Source: Streptosporangiaceae bacterium (lineage in GTDB: Bacteria > Actinomycetota > Actinomycetes > Streptosporangiales > Streptosporangiaceae). Taken from it: a stretch of DNA of 12,062 nucleotides. Within the stretch, counting starts at the first letter, position 1; the number at the start of each line of letters is the position of its first letter. The position numbers and the translations under genes were made by a program. Of the stretch, positions 6,091 through 12,062 are shown piece after piece. Below the pieces are notes generated by a model, which saw only the letters and a list, made by a program, of their open reading frames with translations, made no database searches and had not been told where the DNA came from. Location: assembly GCA_030041195.1 (NCBI GenBank), contig JASHOI010000479.1, forward strand, positions 1 to 12,062. The letters are read 5' to 3'.

Positions 6091-6987
6091 ATGAGCAGTT
6101 CCCGGCGCTGGACGGTCCTCGGCATTCCGGTCGACAGCTTCGGTGCGCCAGCCGGGGCCCCGCCGTTCGGAACCGAGCTGAGCCCGGGGGTCCTGCGAGA
6201 TCTTGGGCTGGTCGGCCGGCTCTCGGCGGCGGACGCCGGCGACCTGGATGTGCGGATAACCGGGCCGGACCGTGACGCGGTCAGCGGCATTGTCGGCTGG
6301 CCCAGCGTCGACTCGGTCGTGGCCGCGACCCGGACCGCCGTGACCGCCCTGCTGGCGGACGGCGGCCGGCCGCTGCTGCTCGGCGGCTGCTGCACGATCC
6401 TGATGGGAGCGGCCCCGGCCGCCCGTGACGTGCTCGGCCGGGTGGGCCTCGCCTACGTCGACGGGCACGTCGACCTGTACGACAACCGCACCTCACCGAC
6501 CGGCGAGGCCGCCGACATGCCCGTGGCCGCGCTGCTCGGCCGCGGCTGGCCGGACCTGCTGGCGGCCATGGGCGCGATGCCGGTGATCGACGGCCGGGAC
6601 ATGGTACTCATGGGCGCTCGCGACGAGGAAGAGGCCGCCGACGTCGGCGATCTGCCGGACCGGCTCGGCCTCACCGTGTACGGCCCGGACGCGATCAAGG
6701 CCGGCCCGGCGGACCTCGGCGAGCTGGCCCGTGACCGGTTCGCGTCGGCGGCAGCGCCCTACTGGCTGCACCTTGATGTCGATGTGCTCGACGAGGCGGA
6801 GTTCCCGGCCACGGACTACCTGATGCCCGGTGGCATCAACCTGCCGCAGCTCGCCGGGCTGCTGCGGCCGCTGGGGCAGGACCCGCTGCTGGCCGGCGCG
6901 TCGGTCGGCTGCTACAACCCGCAGAAGGATCCAGGCGGCCGATGCGGAGCGGCCCTCGCCGACGTCCTGGTCGAGGCGCTCGGCTAG
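6091..6987 (+). CDS. Arginase/ureohydrolase-fold enzyme, Nω-hydroxyarginine hydrolase (DcsB)-like subgroup, altered metal motif
   Basis: A 298-residue protein of the arginase/agmatinase fold. ATG 6091 has GTAGGG eight bases upstream and is preferred to the in-frame GTG 6082. Family motifs: LLLGGCCTILMG (residues 95-106) where arginases have GGDHS; YVDGHVDLYD (122-131) keeping the metal ligands Asp124, His126 and Asp128; HLDVDVLD (227-234) keeping Asp229 and Asp231. The arginase SGNLHG block, whose His is catalytic, is replaced by TGEAADMP (137-144), and the end reads YNPQKDPGG (275-283). As I recall, the D-cycloserine enzyme DcsB, which hydrolyses Nω-hydroxy-L-arginine, also has Cys instead of the first His ligand. 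Here Cys101 takes that place and Cys100 also replaces the preceding Asp. The substrate is therefore unlikely to be assumed arginine. It is a single-gene unit ended by a strong terminator. Confidence 0.88.
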   Translation: MSSSRRWTVLGIPVDSFGAPAGAPPFGTELSPGVLRDLGLVGRLSAADAGDLDVRITGPDRDAVSGIVGWPSVDSVVAATRTAVTALLADGGRPLLLGGCCTILMGAAPAARDVLGRVGLAYVDGHVDLYDNRTSPTGEAADMPVAALLGRGWPDLLAAMGAMPVIDGRDMVLMGARDEEEAADVGDLPDRLGLTVYGPDAIKAGPADLGELARDRFASAAAPYWLHLDVDVLDEAEFPATDYLMPGGINLPQLAGLLRPLGQDPLLAGASVGCYNPQKDPGGRCGAALADVLVEALG

Positions 6988-7042
6988 GCCCGGTCGCCAC
7001 CCAGGTCCTGAACTGAGCCCCTCTCGGCCGAGCCGAGGTCCG

Positions 7043-7079
7043 AGGGCCTGATCGCCAGAGACGACGATCAGGCCCTTTT
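7043..7079 (+). terminator. Rho-independent terminator after the arginase-like gene
   Basis: A perfect stem GGGCCTGATCG (7044-7054) / CGATCAGGCCC (7065-7075) with a ten-base loop is followed by TTTT (7076-7079). An extra A-T pair closes the base. It begins 56 bases past the stop codon of the arginase-like gene. The opposite strand has no U-tract, so it mainly serves the plus strand, although the stem could also slow transcripts from the convergent ABC operon. Confidence 0.9.
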
Positions 7080-7131
7080 GATCGTTTACCCGGCTCGTCC
7101 GCGGCACGTGGCCCAGAGGCCGGTGGAGCCT

Positions 7132-7890
7132 TCAGAGCCTGGATGACCGGCCCCAGGTGCTGTTGATCCGCGTCACGGCCACCAGGCACGCGCCCGCGGC
7201 GAAGGCCATCATCACGGCGCACGCGCCGAGGGCACGCGAGGTGTCCCCGCGCATCGCCGCCTCCAGCGCGGACACCGCCCAGTAGCCGGGTGACGCCGGC
7301 GCAAGATGCCGGATCCACAGCGGCATGGCCGCCAGTGGCACCAGAGCCCCGCCGAGGCTGGACAGGATCATCCCGCCGATGTCGTAGCACGCGGACAGCG
7401 CGCTCAGGCTGCGCACGGTCAGGCCGAGCGCAGCGCCCATGCCGGTGATGGTCACCGACCACGCCAGCACGACCAGCACGAGCAGCGGCAGGCCGGCCAC
7501 GGCCAGGCCGAGGGCTGCGATGCCGAAGACCAGGACGATGGACTGCTGCAGCAGCAGGGCACCTATCACCGGCACGGCCTTGCCGACGAGCTGCTCGGCC
7601 GGGCGGGTGGCGGTCGCCCTGATGCGTTCCCAGGTATGCCAGATCCGCTCGGTGAGGATCGCGCTGCCCGCGATGCTCATGGCCATCAGCGAGAACGTCA
7701 CCAGCGCGGCGATGACGGCCTGCGCGACGCCCTGGTTGCCGTGCTGGGCCTGCTCGTACAGCGGGTGCAGCAGCAGGAGGAACCCCAGCGGCAGGATCAT
7801 CCGGGTGGCCAGCGGGCCCGGCTCGCGCGCCATCAACATGGTGTTGTGCCGGACGAGGGCGCCGGTTCGGTGCAGCAGATCACGCAGCAT
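7132..7890 (-). CDS. ABC-2 type transporter permease (DrrB-like)
   Basis: A 252-residue integral membrane protein with about six hydrophobic segments (near 30-47, 54-78, 104-125, 132-156, 170-190 and 219-241), which is the ABC-2 exporter permease plan. The cytosolic block after the second segment, ILTERIWHTWERIRATATRP (78-97), is the characteristic ABC-2 signature with its conserved Glu, Thr and Arg. ATG 7890 is chosen over the longer frame from 7926 because GGAGG lies six bases before it and the protein then starts like other DrrB relatives. The start overlaps the end of the ATPase gene by 11 bases, pointing to coupled translation. The substrate is unknown; relatives export drugs, lipids or antibiotics. 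Confidence 0.92.
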   Translation of the reverse strand: MLRDLLHRTGALVRHNTMLMAREPGPLATRMILPLGFLLLLHPLYEQAQHGNQGVAQAVIAALVTFSLMAMSIAGSAILTERIWHTWERIRATATRPAEQLVGKAVPVIGALLLQQSIVLVFGIAALGLAVAGLPLLVLVVLAWSVTITGMGAALGLTVRSLSALSACYDIGGMILSSLGGALVPLAAMPLWIRHLAPASPGYWAVSALEAAMRGDTSRALGACAVMMAFAAGACLVAVTRINSTWGRSSRL

Positions 7891-8809
7891 GGGAAACCTC
7901 CAAAGCCAGTGCGCGGTACAGGTCATCTAGATCGGGCTTGCGGACATCCACGGACGTCGGCGAGCATCCCGCGGCGAGCACTGCGGCCAGGTCAGCCGGC
8001 GGATCGACGCTGGCGATCGCCAGCTCGCCGCCCACCTTCTTGGACCGGCCCGCGAGCGCAGCGGGCAGCGGTATGTGGTCAGCGCAGGCAGCAGCGGCTT
8101 CGAAGGCGTCGCCGCCGAAGCGCAGCCGCAGCTCGCCGGGCAGCCCGCTGATCAGGCTGTGCTGTGTTCCCCGGGCAATGACCCTGCCTGCCCTGGCCAC
8201 GGCGAGCGTGGCACCAAGGTCGGCCAGCTCGGGCAGGTAATGGGTGGTGTAGACGATCGCGGCCCCAGCCGCTGCGCGCGCCCTGACGGCCGCCAGCAGC
8301 GCGGTGCGCGTGTCCGGGTCGGCGCCGGCCGTCGGCTCGTCCAGCAGGAGCAGCCGCGGGCTGCCGATCATGGCGGTGGCCGCCTGGACCCGGCGGCGCT
8401 GGCCGCCCGAGAGCAGCCCGACCCGCTGCTCGAGTACCTCGCTCAGCATCAGCTCGTCGGTGACCTGGGCGATCGCGTGCCGCAGCCCGGCGCCGCGCAA
8501 TCCGGCCAGCGCGCCGAACAGCGAGAGGTTGTCCCGGGCGGTGGCGCTGAGGTAGAGCGCCTGCTCCTGCGGGGCTACCCCGATGAGCCGCCTGGCCGCA
8601 CGCGGCCGGCGCCTGGCGTCGATCCCGGCCACGGTGACCGTGCCTGCGTCCGGCCGCACCAGCCCGGTGACCACCTCGACGAACGTGGTCTTCCCTGCGC
8701 CGTTGTGCCCGACCAGGCCGGTGATCTCGCCGGGCTGCACGGACAGGTCGAAACCGTCCAGCGCCCGCCGGTCCCCGTATCGCTTCGTAAGTCCCTCGGC
8801 TCTGAGCAT
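7880..8809 (-). CDS. ABC transporter ATP-binding protein (DrrA-like)
   Basis: A 309-residue ATPase with all core motifs: Walker A GHNGAGKTT (residues 34-42), Q-loop Gln81, signature LSGGQ (133-137), Walker B LLLLDEP (153-159) with catalytic Glu158, and H-loop His190 in YTTHYLPE. After the nucleotide-binding domain (about 1-220) comes a roughly 90-residue C-terminal extension typical of DrrA-type exporters. ATG 8809 has AAGGAGG eight bases upstream. It is the first gene of the exporter operon; the permease follows with an 11-base overlap. Expression is probably repressed by the divergent TetR protein through the palindromes that cover its promoter. Confidence 0.95.
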   Translation of the reverse strand: MLRAEGLTKRYGDRRALDGFDLSVQPGEITGLVGHNGAGKTTFVEVVTGLVRPDAGTVTVAGIDARRRPRAARRLIGVAPQEQALYLSATARDNLSLFGALAGLRGAGLRHAIAQVTDELMLSEVLEQRVGLLSGGQRRRVQAATAMIGSPRLLLLDEPTAGADPDTRTALLAAVRARAAAGAAIVYTTHYLPELADLGATLAVARAGRVIARGTQHSLISGLPGELRLRFGGDAFEAAAACADHIPLPAALAGRSKKVGGELAIASVDPPADLAAVLAAGCSPTSVDVRKPDLDDLYRALALEVSHAA

Positions 8810-8841
8810 CCCGTCAGCCTCCTTCTGCTGCTCGCGGAGTT

Positions 8842-8871
8842 AATCTAACTCATTGACCGACCATCGGTCAA
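8842..8871 (-). promoter_or_regulatory. Promoter of the ABC exporter operon
   Basis: On the minus strand, -35 TTGACC (8866-8871) and -10 TAGATT (8842-8847) are separated by 18 bases. The first operator palindrome lies across the -35 and most of the spacer, a classical arrangement for repression by a TetR protein. Confidence 0.6.
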
Positions 8872-8874
8872 TGA
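8850..8874. promoter_or_regulatory. TetR operator 1, 25-bp perfect palindrome
   Basis: Arms of 11 bases, TCATTGACCGA (8850-8860) and TCGGTCAATGA (8864-8874), flank CCA. The 17-bp core TGACCGACCATCGGTCA (8854-8870) recurs with small changes at the two other sites in this gap. It overlaps the exporter promoter. TGACCG/CGGTCA half-sites are common for TetR-type regulators. Confidence 0.8.
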
Positions 8875-8888
8875 CCATCGGTCGGTCA
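8872..8888. promoter_or_regulatory. TetR operator 2
   Basis: TGACCATCGGTCGGTCA matches the 17-bp core with one half-site base changed (TGACCA for TGACCG) and a perfect CGGTCA right half. Its centre is 18 bases from that of operator 1, and the two share overlapping ends and an 11-base direct repeat GACCATCGGTC (8859-8869 and 8873-8883). Confidence 0.6.
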
Positions 8889-8912
8889 ATGAGCTGCTTA
8901 GGCTAGACTCGC

Positions 8913-8929
8913 TGACCGACGGCCGGTCA
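8913..8929. promoter_or_regulatory. TetR operator 3, near the tetR start
   Basis: TGACCGACGGCCGGTCA has perfect six-base half-sites in the same 17-bp frame as operator 1. It follows a possible plus-strand -10, TAGACT (8904-8909), so it would sit at the expected transcription start of the regulator gene. This suggests autoregulation as well as control of the exporter. Confidence 0.65.
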
Positions 8930-8956
8930 ACTGAGCAGGAGAGGGGCAAGGCCCCG

Positions 8957-9532
8957 ATGAAGCGCAAGGAGCAGGCAGCCGCATCACGAGCGGAGCTGCT
9001 GGAGGCGGCCCGCCAGAGCTTCACCGAGCTGGGCTACGAGGGCACAACGGTGGCCGGCATCCTGGACCGGGCCGGCATGGCCCGAGGCGCGCTCTACCAC
9101 TACTTTCCCGGCGGGAAGGCGGAGATCTTCACCGCCGTGTTCGACATGATGAACGAAGCCTTCCACCGGCGCCGGGATGCGCTGCTGAGCCTGCCATCGC
9201 CGGTGGCCAGGCTGCGGGCCGGGCTCGCGGTGTTCCTGGAGCTGTGCACCGAGGACGACTTCGCGCGGATCGTCCTGGCCGACGCGCCCCGGGTCGTCCC
9301 CGGGCAGGGTGAACGGGGGAGTTCCTATGCCCTGCTGCGGGAACAGGTGATCGAGGCCATCGAGGCCGGCGAGATGCAGCCGCTGGACACCGAGGTCACC
9401 GCGATGACGCTGTACAGCGCCGCGCGCAGCGCGGGCGAGTACGTCCATGCGGCGGCCGGACGGCCTGCCGCGGTGACGGCGGCCAGCCAGGTCCTGAACT
9501 GCTTCATCGACGGGCTGGCGGCAGCGGCCTGA
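8957..9532 (+). CDS. TetR family transcriptional regulator
   Basis: A 191-residue repressor. The N-terminal DNA-binding domain follows the TetR pattern: an AARQSFTELGYEGTTV helix block (residues 17-32), then ILDRAGMARGALYHYFPGGKAEIF (35-58) holding the recognition helix. The remaining all-helical part should bind a ligand and dimerise, and gives no hint of the ligand. ATG 8957 is the only plausible start; its AGGAGAGG ribosome site (8937-8944) is farther away than usual, with a small GGGGC-AAG-GCCCC hairpin (8943-8955) between. It is divergent from the ABC exporter operon, with three operator-like palindromes in the gap, so it very likely represses the exporter and itself and is released by an exported compound. 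Confidence 0.95.
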   Translation: MKRKEQAAASRAELLEAARQSFTELGYEGTTVAGILDRAGMARGALYHYFPGGKAEIFTAVFDMMNEAFHRRRDALLSLPSPVARLRAGLAVFLELCTEDDFARIVLADAPRVVPGQGERGSSYALLREQVIEAIEAGEMQPLDTEVTAMTLYSAARSAGEYVHAAAGRPAAVTAASQVLNCFIDGLAAAA

Positions 9533-9540
9533 GCATCTTG

Positions 9541-9566
9541 GCGGCGTTCCCAGATTTGAACGCCGC
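9541..9566 (+). terminator. Hairpin after tetR
   Basis: GCGGCGTTC (9541-9549) and GAACGCCGC (9558-9566) form a nine-base perfect stem with an eight-base loop, eight bases past the TGA. There is no U-tract, so it would be a terminator of the actinobacterial hairpin-only kind. The rest of the gap to 9806 shows no supported gene. Confidence 0.55.
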
Positions 9567-9806
9567 TGACGTGGGAGGCCTCGCGGCTGTTGGCTGCGGA
9601 CGGGTGGTGCGCTTCCTGCCCGGGCTTGCGGTCCGTGTCTCCGTGGACAGCCTGACCAACTCCCGGCTCGGGGGGCTCCCGTCGCGCCGCCAACGGGCGG
9701 GCCCGGTGTTCAGAGCGAGGGCATAGGAAGCGATCAGGATCAGGCCATGATCCGCTTGCTAACCATTGAGGCGACAGTCGGCAAGGGGCGGGCGGAGGAG
9801 GTTTCT

Positions 9807-11474
9807 GTGAGACGCAGGTCCTTGCTCAAGGGGCTTATCGCGGCCGCCGTGCTCCCGGTGGCCGGCTGCGACGGGAGCACCTCGGGCACCGGCACGAAGT
9901 CGCCGGGCAGCACCGGGTCGTATTCCCTGGTCTTCGATGCGAGCAAGTACACGGTCAAGGCGAAGACCGTGGACACCGGCCATGGCACCAGGAAGGTTAC
10001 CTACCGCTTCTACCGGAACAACGTCTACGTCCGGAACCCGGTCGATTACCAATACCAGAGCCTTAATGTCAGCGTCCCGATCGAGATTGACGGCAAGCCG
10101 GTGGACGCGAGCGGCGCTCCGATCATGTTCAGCCTCAACATCGGGGGCTACACCTCCTCGTCCACATGGGACGCCACCGAGCAAGGGGGCGGCGGACCGG
10201 GCGGCGGCGGTGCCCCCGGTGGCGCTGGTGGTGCTCCCGGCGGTGGCAGCAGTGCAGCGCCCGGGGGCGACAGCGGGCCGCCCGGCGGCAGTGCTCCCAG
10301 CGGCGCGGGCGCTTCCGGCAGCGGGACGACCGGCAACGGCGCCGCGCCCGGTCAGGGCATAACGGTGAACGGCGGCCAGCAGGTCGACAACGGCTCGCTG
10401 GCGCTGGCGGCTGGCTATGTGGTCGTGGAGCCCGGAGCGCGCGGCCGCGACAACCAGTGGAAGAACGGCAGGTATTACGGCAAGGCGCCGGCCGCGATCG
10501 TGGACCTGAAGTCCGCGGTCCGCTACATCCGCTTCAACAAGGGCCGCCTCCCGGGAAACCCGGACTGGATCATCGCCACCGGAGGTAGCGCCGGCGGCGC
10601 CCTGTCGGTTCTGGTCGCGGCGTCCGGGGACAGCCCGCTGTACGACCCGTACCTCAGGGAACTCGGCGCGGCCAGCGAGAGCGACGCCGTCTTCGCCAGC
10701 GCCAGCTATTCCCCGATCACCGACCTGAATCACGCCGACATGCCGTACGAGTGGATGCTCGGCGAACTCCCGCTGAGCACCGGCAAGCTCGTGAACCAGA
10801 CCTACTCCGGGCAGCTCAAGGACGCGTTCGCGGTCTACCAGAAGTCCCTCGGCCTGCGGGGGCTGGACAACTTCGGGACGCTCGCGGCGGGCAATTACGC
10901 GGGCTACCTCATGCGGACCTATCTGGAGCCGTCGGCCACCAAGAAGCTGAGTTCCTGGTCGCAGTCGGAAAGGGCCACGTACCTGAAAGAAAACCCGTGG
11001 ATCACCTGGTCCGGCGGCAAGGCCGCGTTCACCTGGGCCAAGTTCCTCGACCACATCGGCACGCGGCTGAAGAACGTCCCGGCGTTCGACACCTTCAACC
11101 TGACCGCGGCGGAGAACATAGAGTTCGGCGACGCGACGACGAACGCGCGGCACTTCACGCTTTACAGCCTGCGTCACGTGACCGGCAACCCGCACGCGCA
11201 GCTCGCCAGCGACCTGCCAGCCAAGCTCTCAATGATGAACCCGATGTACTTTATCGGGATCAAGAATCCCGCCCGGGCCAGGAACTGGTGGATCCGCACG
11301 GGCACCCTGGACACCAACACCTCGCATGTGATCGTCGGCAACCTGGCGGCCGGCCTGGCAGGCCTTGGCGACAACGTGAACTCGTCGCTCTACTGGGACG
11401 GCGGGCACGCCGTCAACGAGGACGCGCCGGAGTTCATCGCGTGGATCGCCACGCTGACCGGCTACCGCGGGTAA
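9807..11474 (+). CDS. Tat-exported lipoprotein, subtype B tannase-like alpha/beta hydrolase
   Basis: A 555-residue secreted esterase. GTG 9807 is preferred to ATG 9747 in the same frame because GGAGGAGG lies five bases before it and the product then begins with a clean signal: RRRSLLKG (residues 2-9, twin-arginine), a hydrophobic stretch, and lipobox VAGC with Cys21. It should be exported folded and anchored to the outer face of the membrane. The hydrolase shows the nucleophile elbow GGSAGG with Ser261, IRTGTLDTNTS with Asp502, and WDGGHAVNED with His534, matching the Ser-Asp-His order of subtype B tannases, along with YVVVEPGARGRDNQW (204-218). Known relatives cleave galloyl or feruloyl esters; the substrate here is not determined. 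A Gly/Pro/Ala/Ser-rich stretch (127-183) interrupts the domain before the nucleophile. No neighbour shares its strand closely, so it seems to be a single-gene unit. Confidence 0.88.
   Translation: MRRRSLLKGLIAAAVLPVAGCDGSTSGTGTKSPGSTGSYSLVFDASKYTVKAKTVDTGHGTRKVTYRFYRNNVYVRNPVDYQYQSLNVSVPIEIDGKPVDASGAPIMFSLNIGGYTSSSTWDATEQGGGGPGGGGAPGGAGGAPGGGSSAAPGGDSGPPGGSAPSGAGASGSGTTGNGAAPGQGITVNGGQQVDNGSLALAAGYVVVEPGARGRDNQWKNGRYYGKAPAAIVDLKSAVRYIRFNKGRLPGNPDWIIATGGSAGGALSVLVAASGDSPLYDPYLRELGAASESDAVFASASYSPITDLNHADMPYEWMLGELPLSTGKLVNQTYSGQLKDAFAVYQKSLGLRGLDNFGTLAAGNYAGYLMRTYLEPSATKKLSSWSQSERATYLKENPWITWSGGKAAFTWAKFLDHIGTRLKNVPAFDTFNLTAAENIEFGDATTNARHFTLYSLRHVTGNPHAQLASDLPAKLSMMNPMYFIGIKNPARARNWWIRTGTLDTNTSHVIVGNLAAGLAGLGDNVNSSLYWDGGHAVNEDAPEFIAWIATLTGYRG
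10185..10355 (+). repeat. Low-complexity Gly/Pro/Ala/Ser-coding insertion inside the tannase-like gene
   Basis: These 57 codons encode almost only Gly, Pro, Ala, Ser and a few Thr, Asp and Asn, with repeated GGAPGG-type units. The stretch lies in frame between a beta-strand region ending near DATEQ and the block GITVNGGQQVDNG. It is probably a disordered loop at the surface. Such GC-rich repeats are prone to slippage and assembly errors, but the frame is intact. Confidence 0.8.
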
Positions 11475-11480
11475 CCCGCG
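11466..11480. other. Hairpin with the tannase stop codon in its loop
   Basis: CGCGGG (11466-11471) and CCCGCG (11475-11480) pair around TAA, which is the stop codon of the lipoprotein gene. There is no U-tract. It may help end transcription or protect the messenger 3' end, or be chance. Confidence 0.4.
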
Positions 11481-11904
11481 ATCCGTGCGAGCAGGGCGAT
11501 CTGGACCCGGCTGGCTGCTGCACGGCCTGATGGCGGGCGCACCCGGTCCTGATCACCCACGGCCTTCGCCCGGCCGGCGGAGCGGGCCCAAGCGGCGGTG
11601 CCCGGCGAGACAATGCCGGCCGCCCGGGTCCTTTCCGGCCGGGATGGTTTACCGGGAAACGCACATTTAACATCTAAATTCCTTCTGGCTTATTTCTCTC
11701 TTTGATCTGTTACTGCAAAGAAAGAACATCATCTGAAAAGCCTCTCAATCGCAATATCACCTGCCTCCACACATAAAACTCTGTTCTGACCGGGAACGCG
11801 CCGTAGCGGGCGGTGTTCCGCTGGCTGCCGTCAGAGACGACGCCGGCGATGGGCCGTGCCCGGTGCCGTTCCAGCACAGTGATCCCAGGCAGGAGGTATT
11901 CGGG
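11475..11904. other. Intergenic stretch of 430 bases with no supported gene
   Basis: The first part (to about 11660) is GC-rich with several weak inverted repeats. The middle is the AT-rich island listed separately. The last part reads open on both strands but has no start with a ribosome site before 11905. I see no RNA gene in it. Confidence 0.6.
11661..11760. promoter_or_regulatory. AT-rich island upstream of the last gene
   Basis: By count 36 of these 100 bases are G or C, far below the surrounding DNA. It contains an imperfect stem (8 of 9 pairs) between 11696-11704 and 11716-11724 and several TA-rich hexamers, but no -35/-10 pair good enough to name. It is likely a promoter and regulator-binding region for the gene starting near 11905. 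Confidence 0.4.
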
Positions 11905-12062
11905 TTGACCCCGGACAGGCCAGGCAGCACGGACGCCGCGCGGTCGGCGGCGGCCGGGCGGCCCGCGCGGCCCAGCGCGGCCGCCCAGGCAGAGGGGGTT
12001 GCCAGCCTCATCGCGGTGGCCCGGGCCACGGCGGAGACGGCGCAATTCAGCCAGGTCAGCCG
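11905..12062 (+). CDS. Probable start of an unidentified gene, cut by the window edge
   Basis: TTG 11905 stands eight bases after a perfect AGGAGG (11891-11896) and opens 52 codons to the end of the window. Nearly all of them end in G or C, as in real genes here. The visible N-terminus is Ala/Arg/Pro-rich and looks disordered (PGSTDAARSAAAGRPARPS), followed by a helical-looking stretch EGVASLIAVARATAETAQ. No family can be named from this much. The frame is open upstream to 11737, so an earlier start such as GTG 11863 cannot be excluded. Overlapping minus-strand frames show weaker coding bias. Confidence 0.5.
   Translation, partial: MTPDRPGSTDAARSAAAGRPARPSAAAQAEGVASLIAVARATAETAQFSQVS

Noticed and set aside
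5947..6468. Minus-strand frames opposite the arginase-like gene (also 6493-7107)
   Set aside because: They lie antisense to conserved arginase-family motifs and read as Arg/Pro/Gly-rich shadow sequence.
7001..9501. 15-base direct repeat CCAGGTCCTGAACTG at 7001-7015 and 9487-9501
   Set aside because: One copy is inside the tetR coding region and the other in a gap after the arginase-like gene. No flanking similarity, so probably chance.
9538..9726. Plus-strand 62-codon frame after tetR
   Set aside because: TTG start without a ribosome site, overlaps the terminator hairpin, and moderate third-position bias only.
11710..12045. Minus-strand frame with a segment PEYLLPGITVLERHRAR recalling part of Tn3-type transposases
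   Set aside because: The likeness is a handful of residues, the rest of the frame is Arg/Gly/Pro-rich shadow sequence, and the plus strand has the better ribosome site and codon bias. No inverted repeats of a transposon were seen.
1..12062. A link between the tannase-like esterase and the amidohydrolase as one aromatic-degradation pathway
   Set aside because: They are about 9 kb apart, on opposite strands, with unrelated units between, and neither substrate is established.

Overview
The window is very GC-rich DNA with strongly G/C-biased third codon positions, Shine-Dalgarno sites of the GGAGG type, GTG and TTG starts, a large LAL-type LuxR regulator, a DrrAB-like ABC pair and a Tat lipoprotein. 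Together these point to an actinomycete chromosome, probably a filamentous one. The genus cannot be read from the sequence. I see no rRNA, tRNA, CRISPR array, insertion sequence or phage gene.

Layout. 1-1540 (minus): a two-gene operon with an NmrA-like NAD(P)-binding protein followed by an amidohydrolase-2 family enzyme cut by the window edge. 1541-1838: a divergent control region holding a 12-bp inverted repeat. 1839-4535 (plus): a MalT-like LAL regulator of 898 residues. 4566-5335 (minus): a winged-helix regulator overlapping a single-pass membrane/coiled-coil protein by ATGA, then a possible 29-residue peptide gene. A consensus-like promoter with an overlapping inverted repeat precedes this set. 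5336-5664: non-coding, with hairpins. 5665-5859 (minus): a 64-residue helical hypothetical protein. 5946-6080 (plus): a short coding-like stretch without a convincing start. 6091-6987 (plus): an arginase-fold enzyme with an altered metal site, ended by a textbook terminator. 7132-8809 (minus): ABC permease and ATPase, divergent from a TetR regulator (8957-9532, plus) across three related palindromic operators. 9807-11474 (plus): a Tat-exported lipoprotein related to subtype B tannases. 11475-11904: non-coding with an AT-rich island. 11905-end (plus): probable start of a further gene, cut by the window.

How the genes work together. Three regulator/target sets can be inferred: (i) the LAL protein with the divergent NmrA/amidohydrolase operon; (ii) the winged-helix protein with its co-translated membrane partner, probably autoregulated; (iii) TetR with the ABC exporter, where palindromes cover the exporter promoter and lie close upstream of tetR. 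The arginase-like enzyme and the tannase-like lipoprotein look like single-gene units. No obvious complete biosynthetic cluster is present. The most unusual items are the Cys-Cys substitution in the arginase GGDH motif, the small peptide ORF behind the winged-helix pair, and the 57-residue Gly/Pro/Ala/Ser insertion in the tannase-like lipoprotein.
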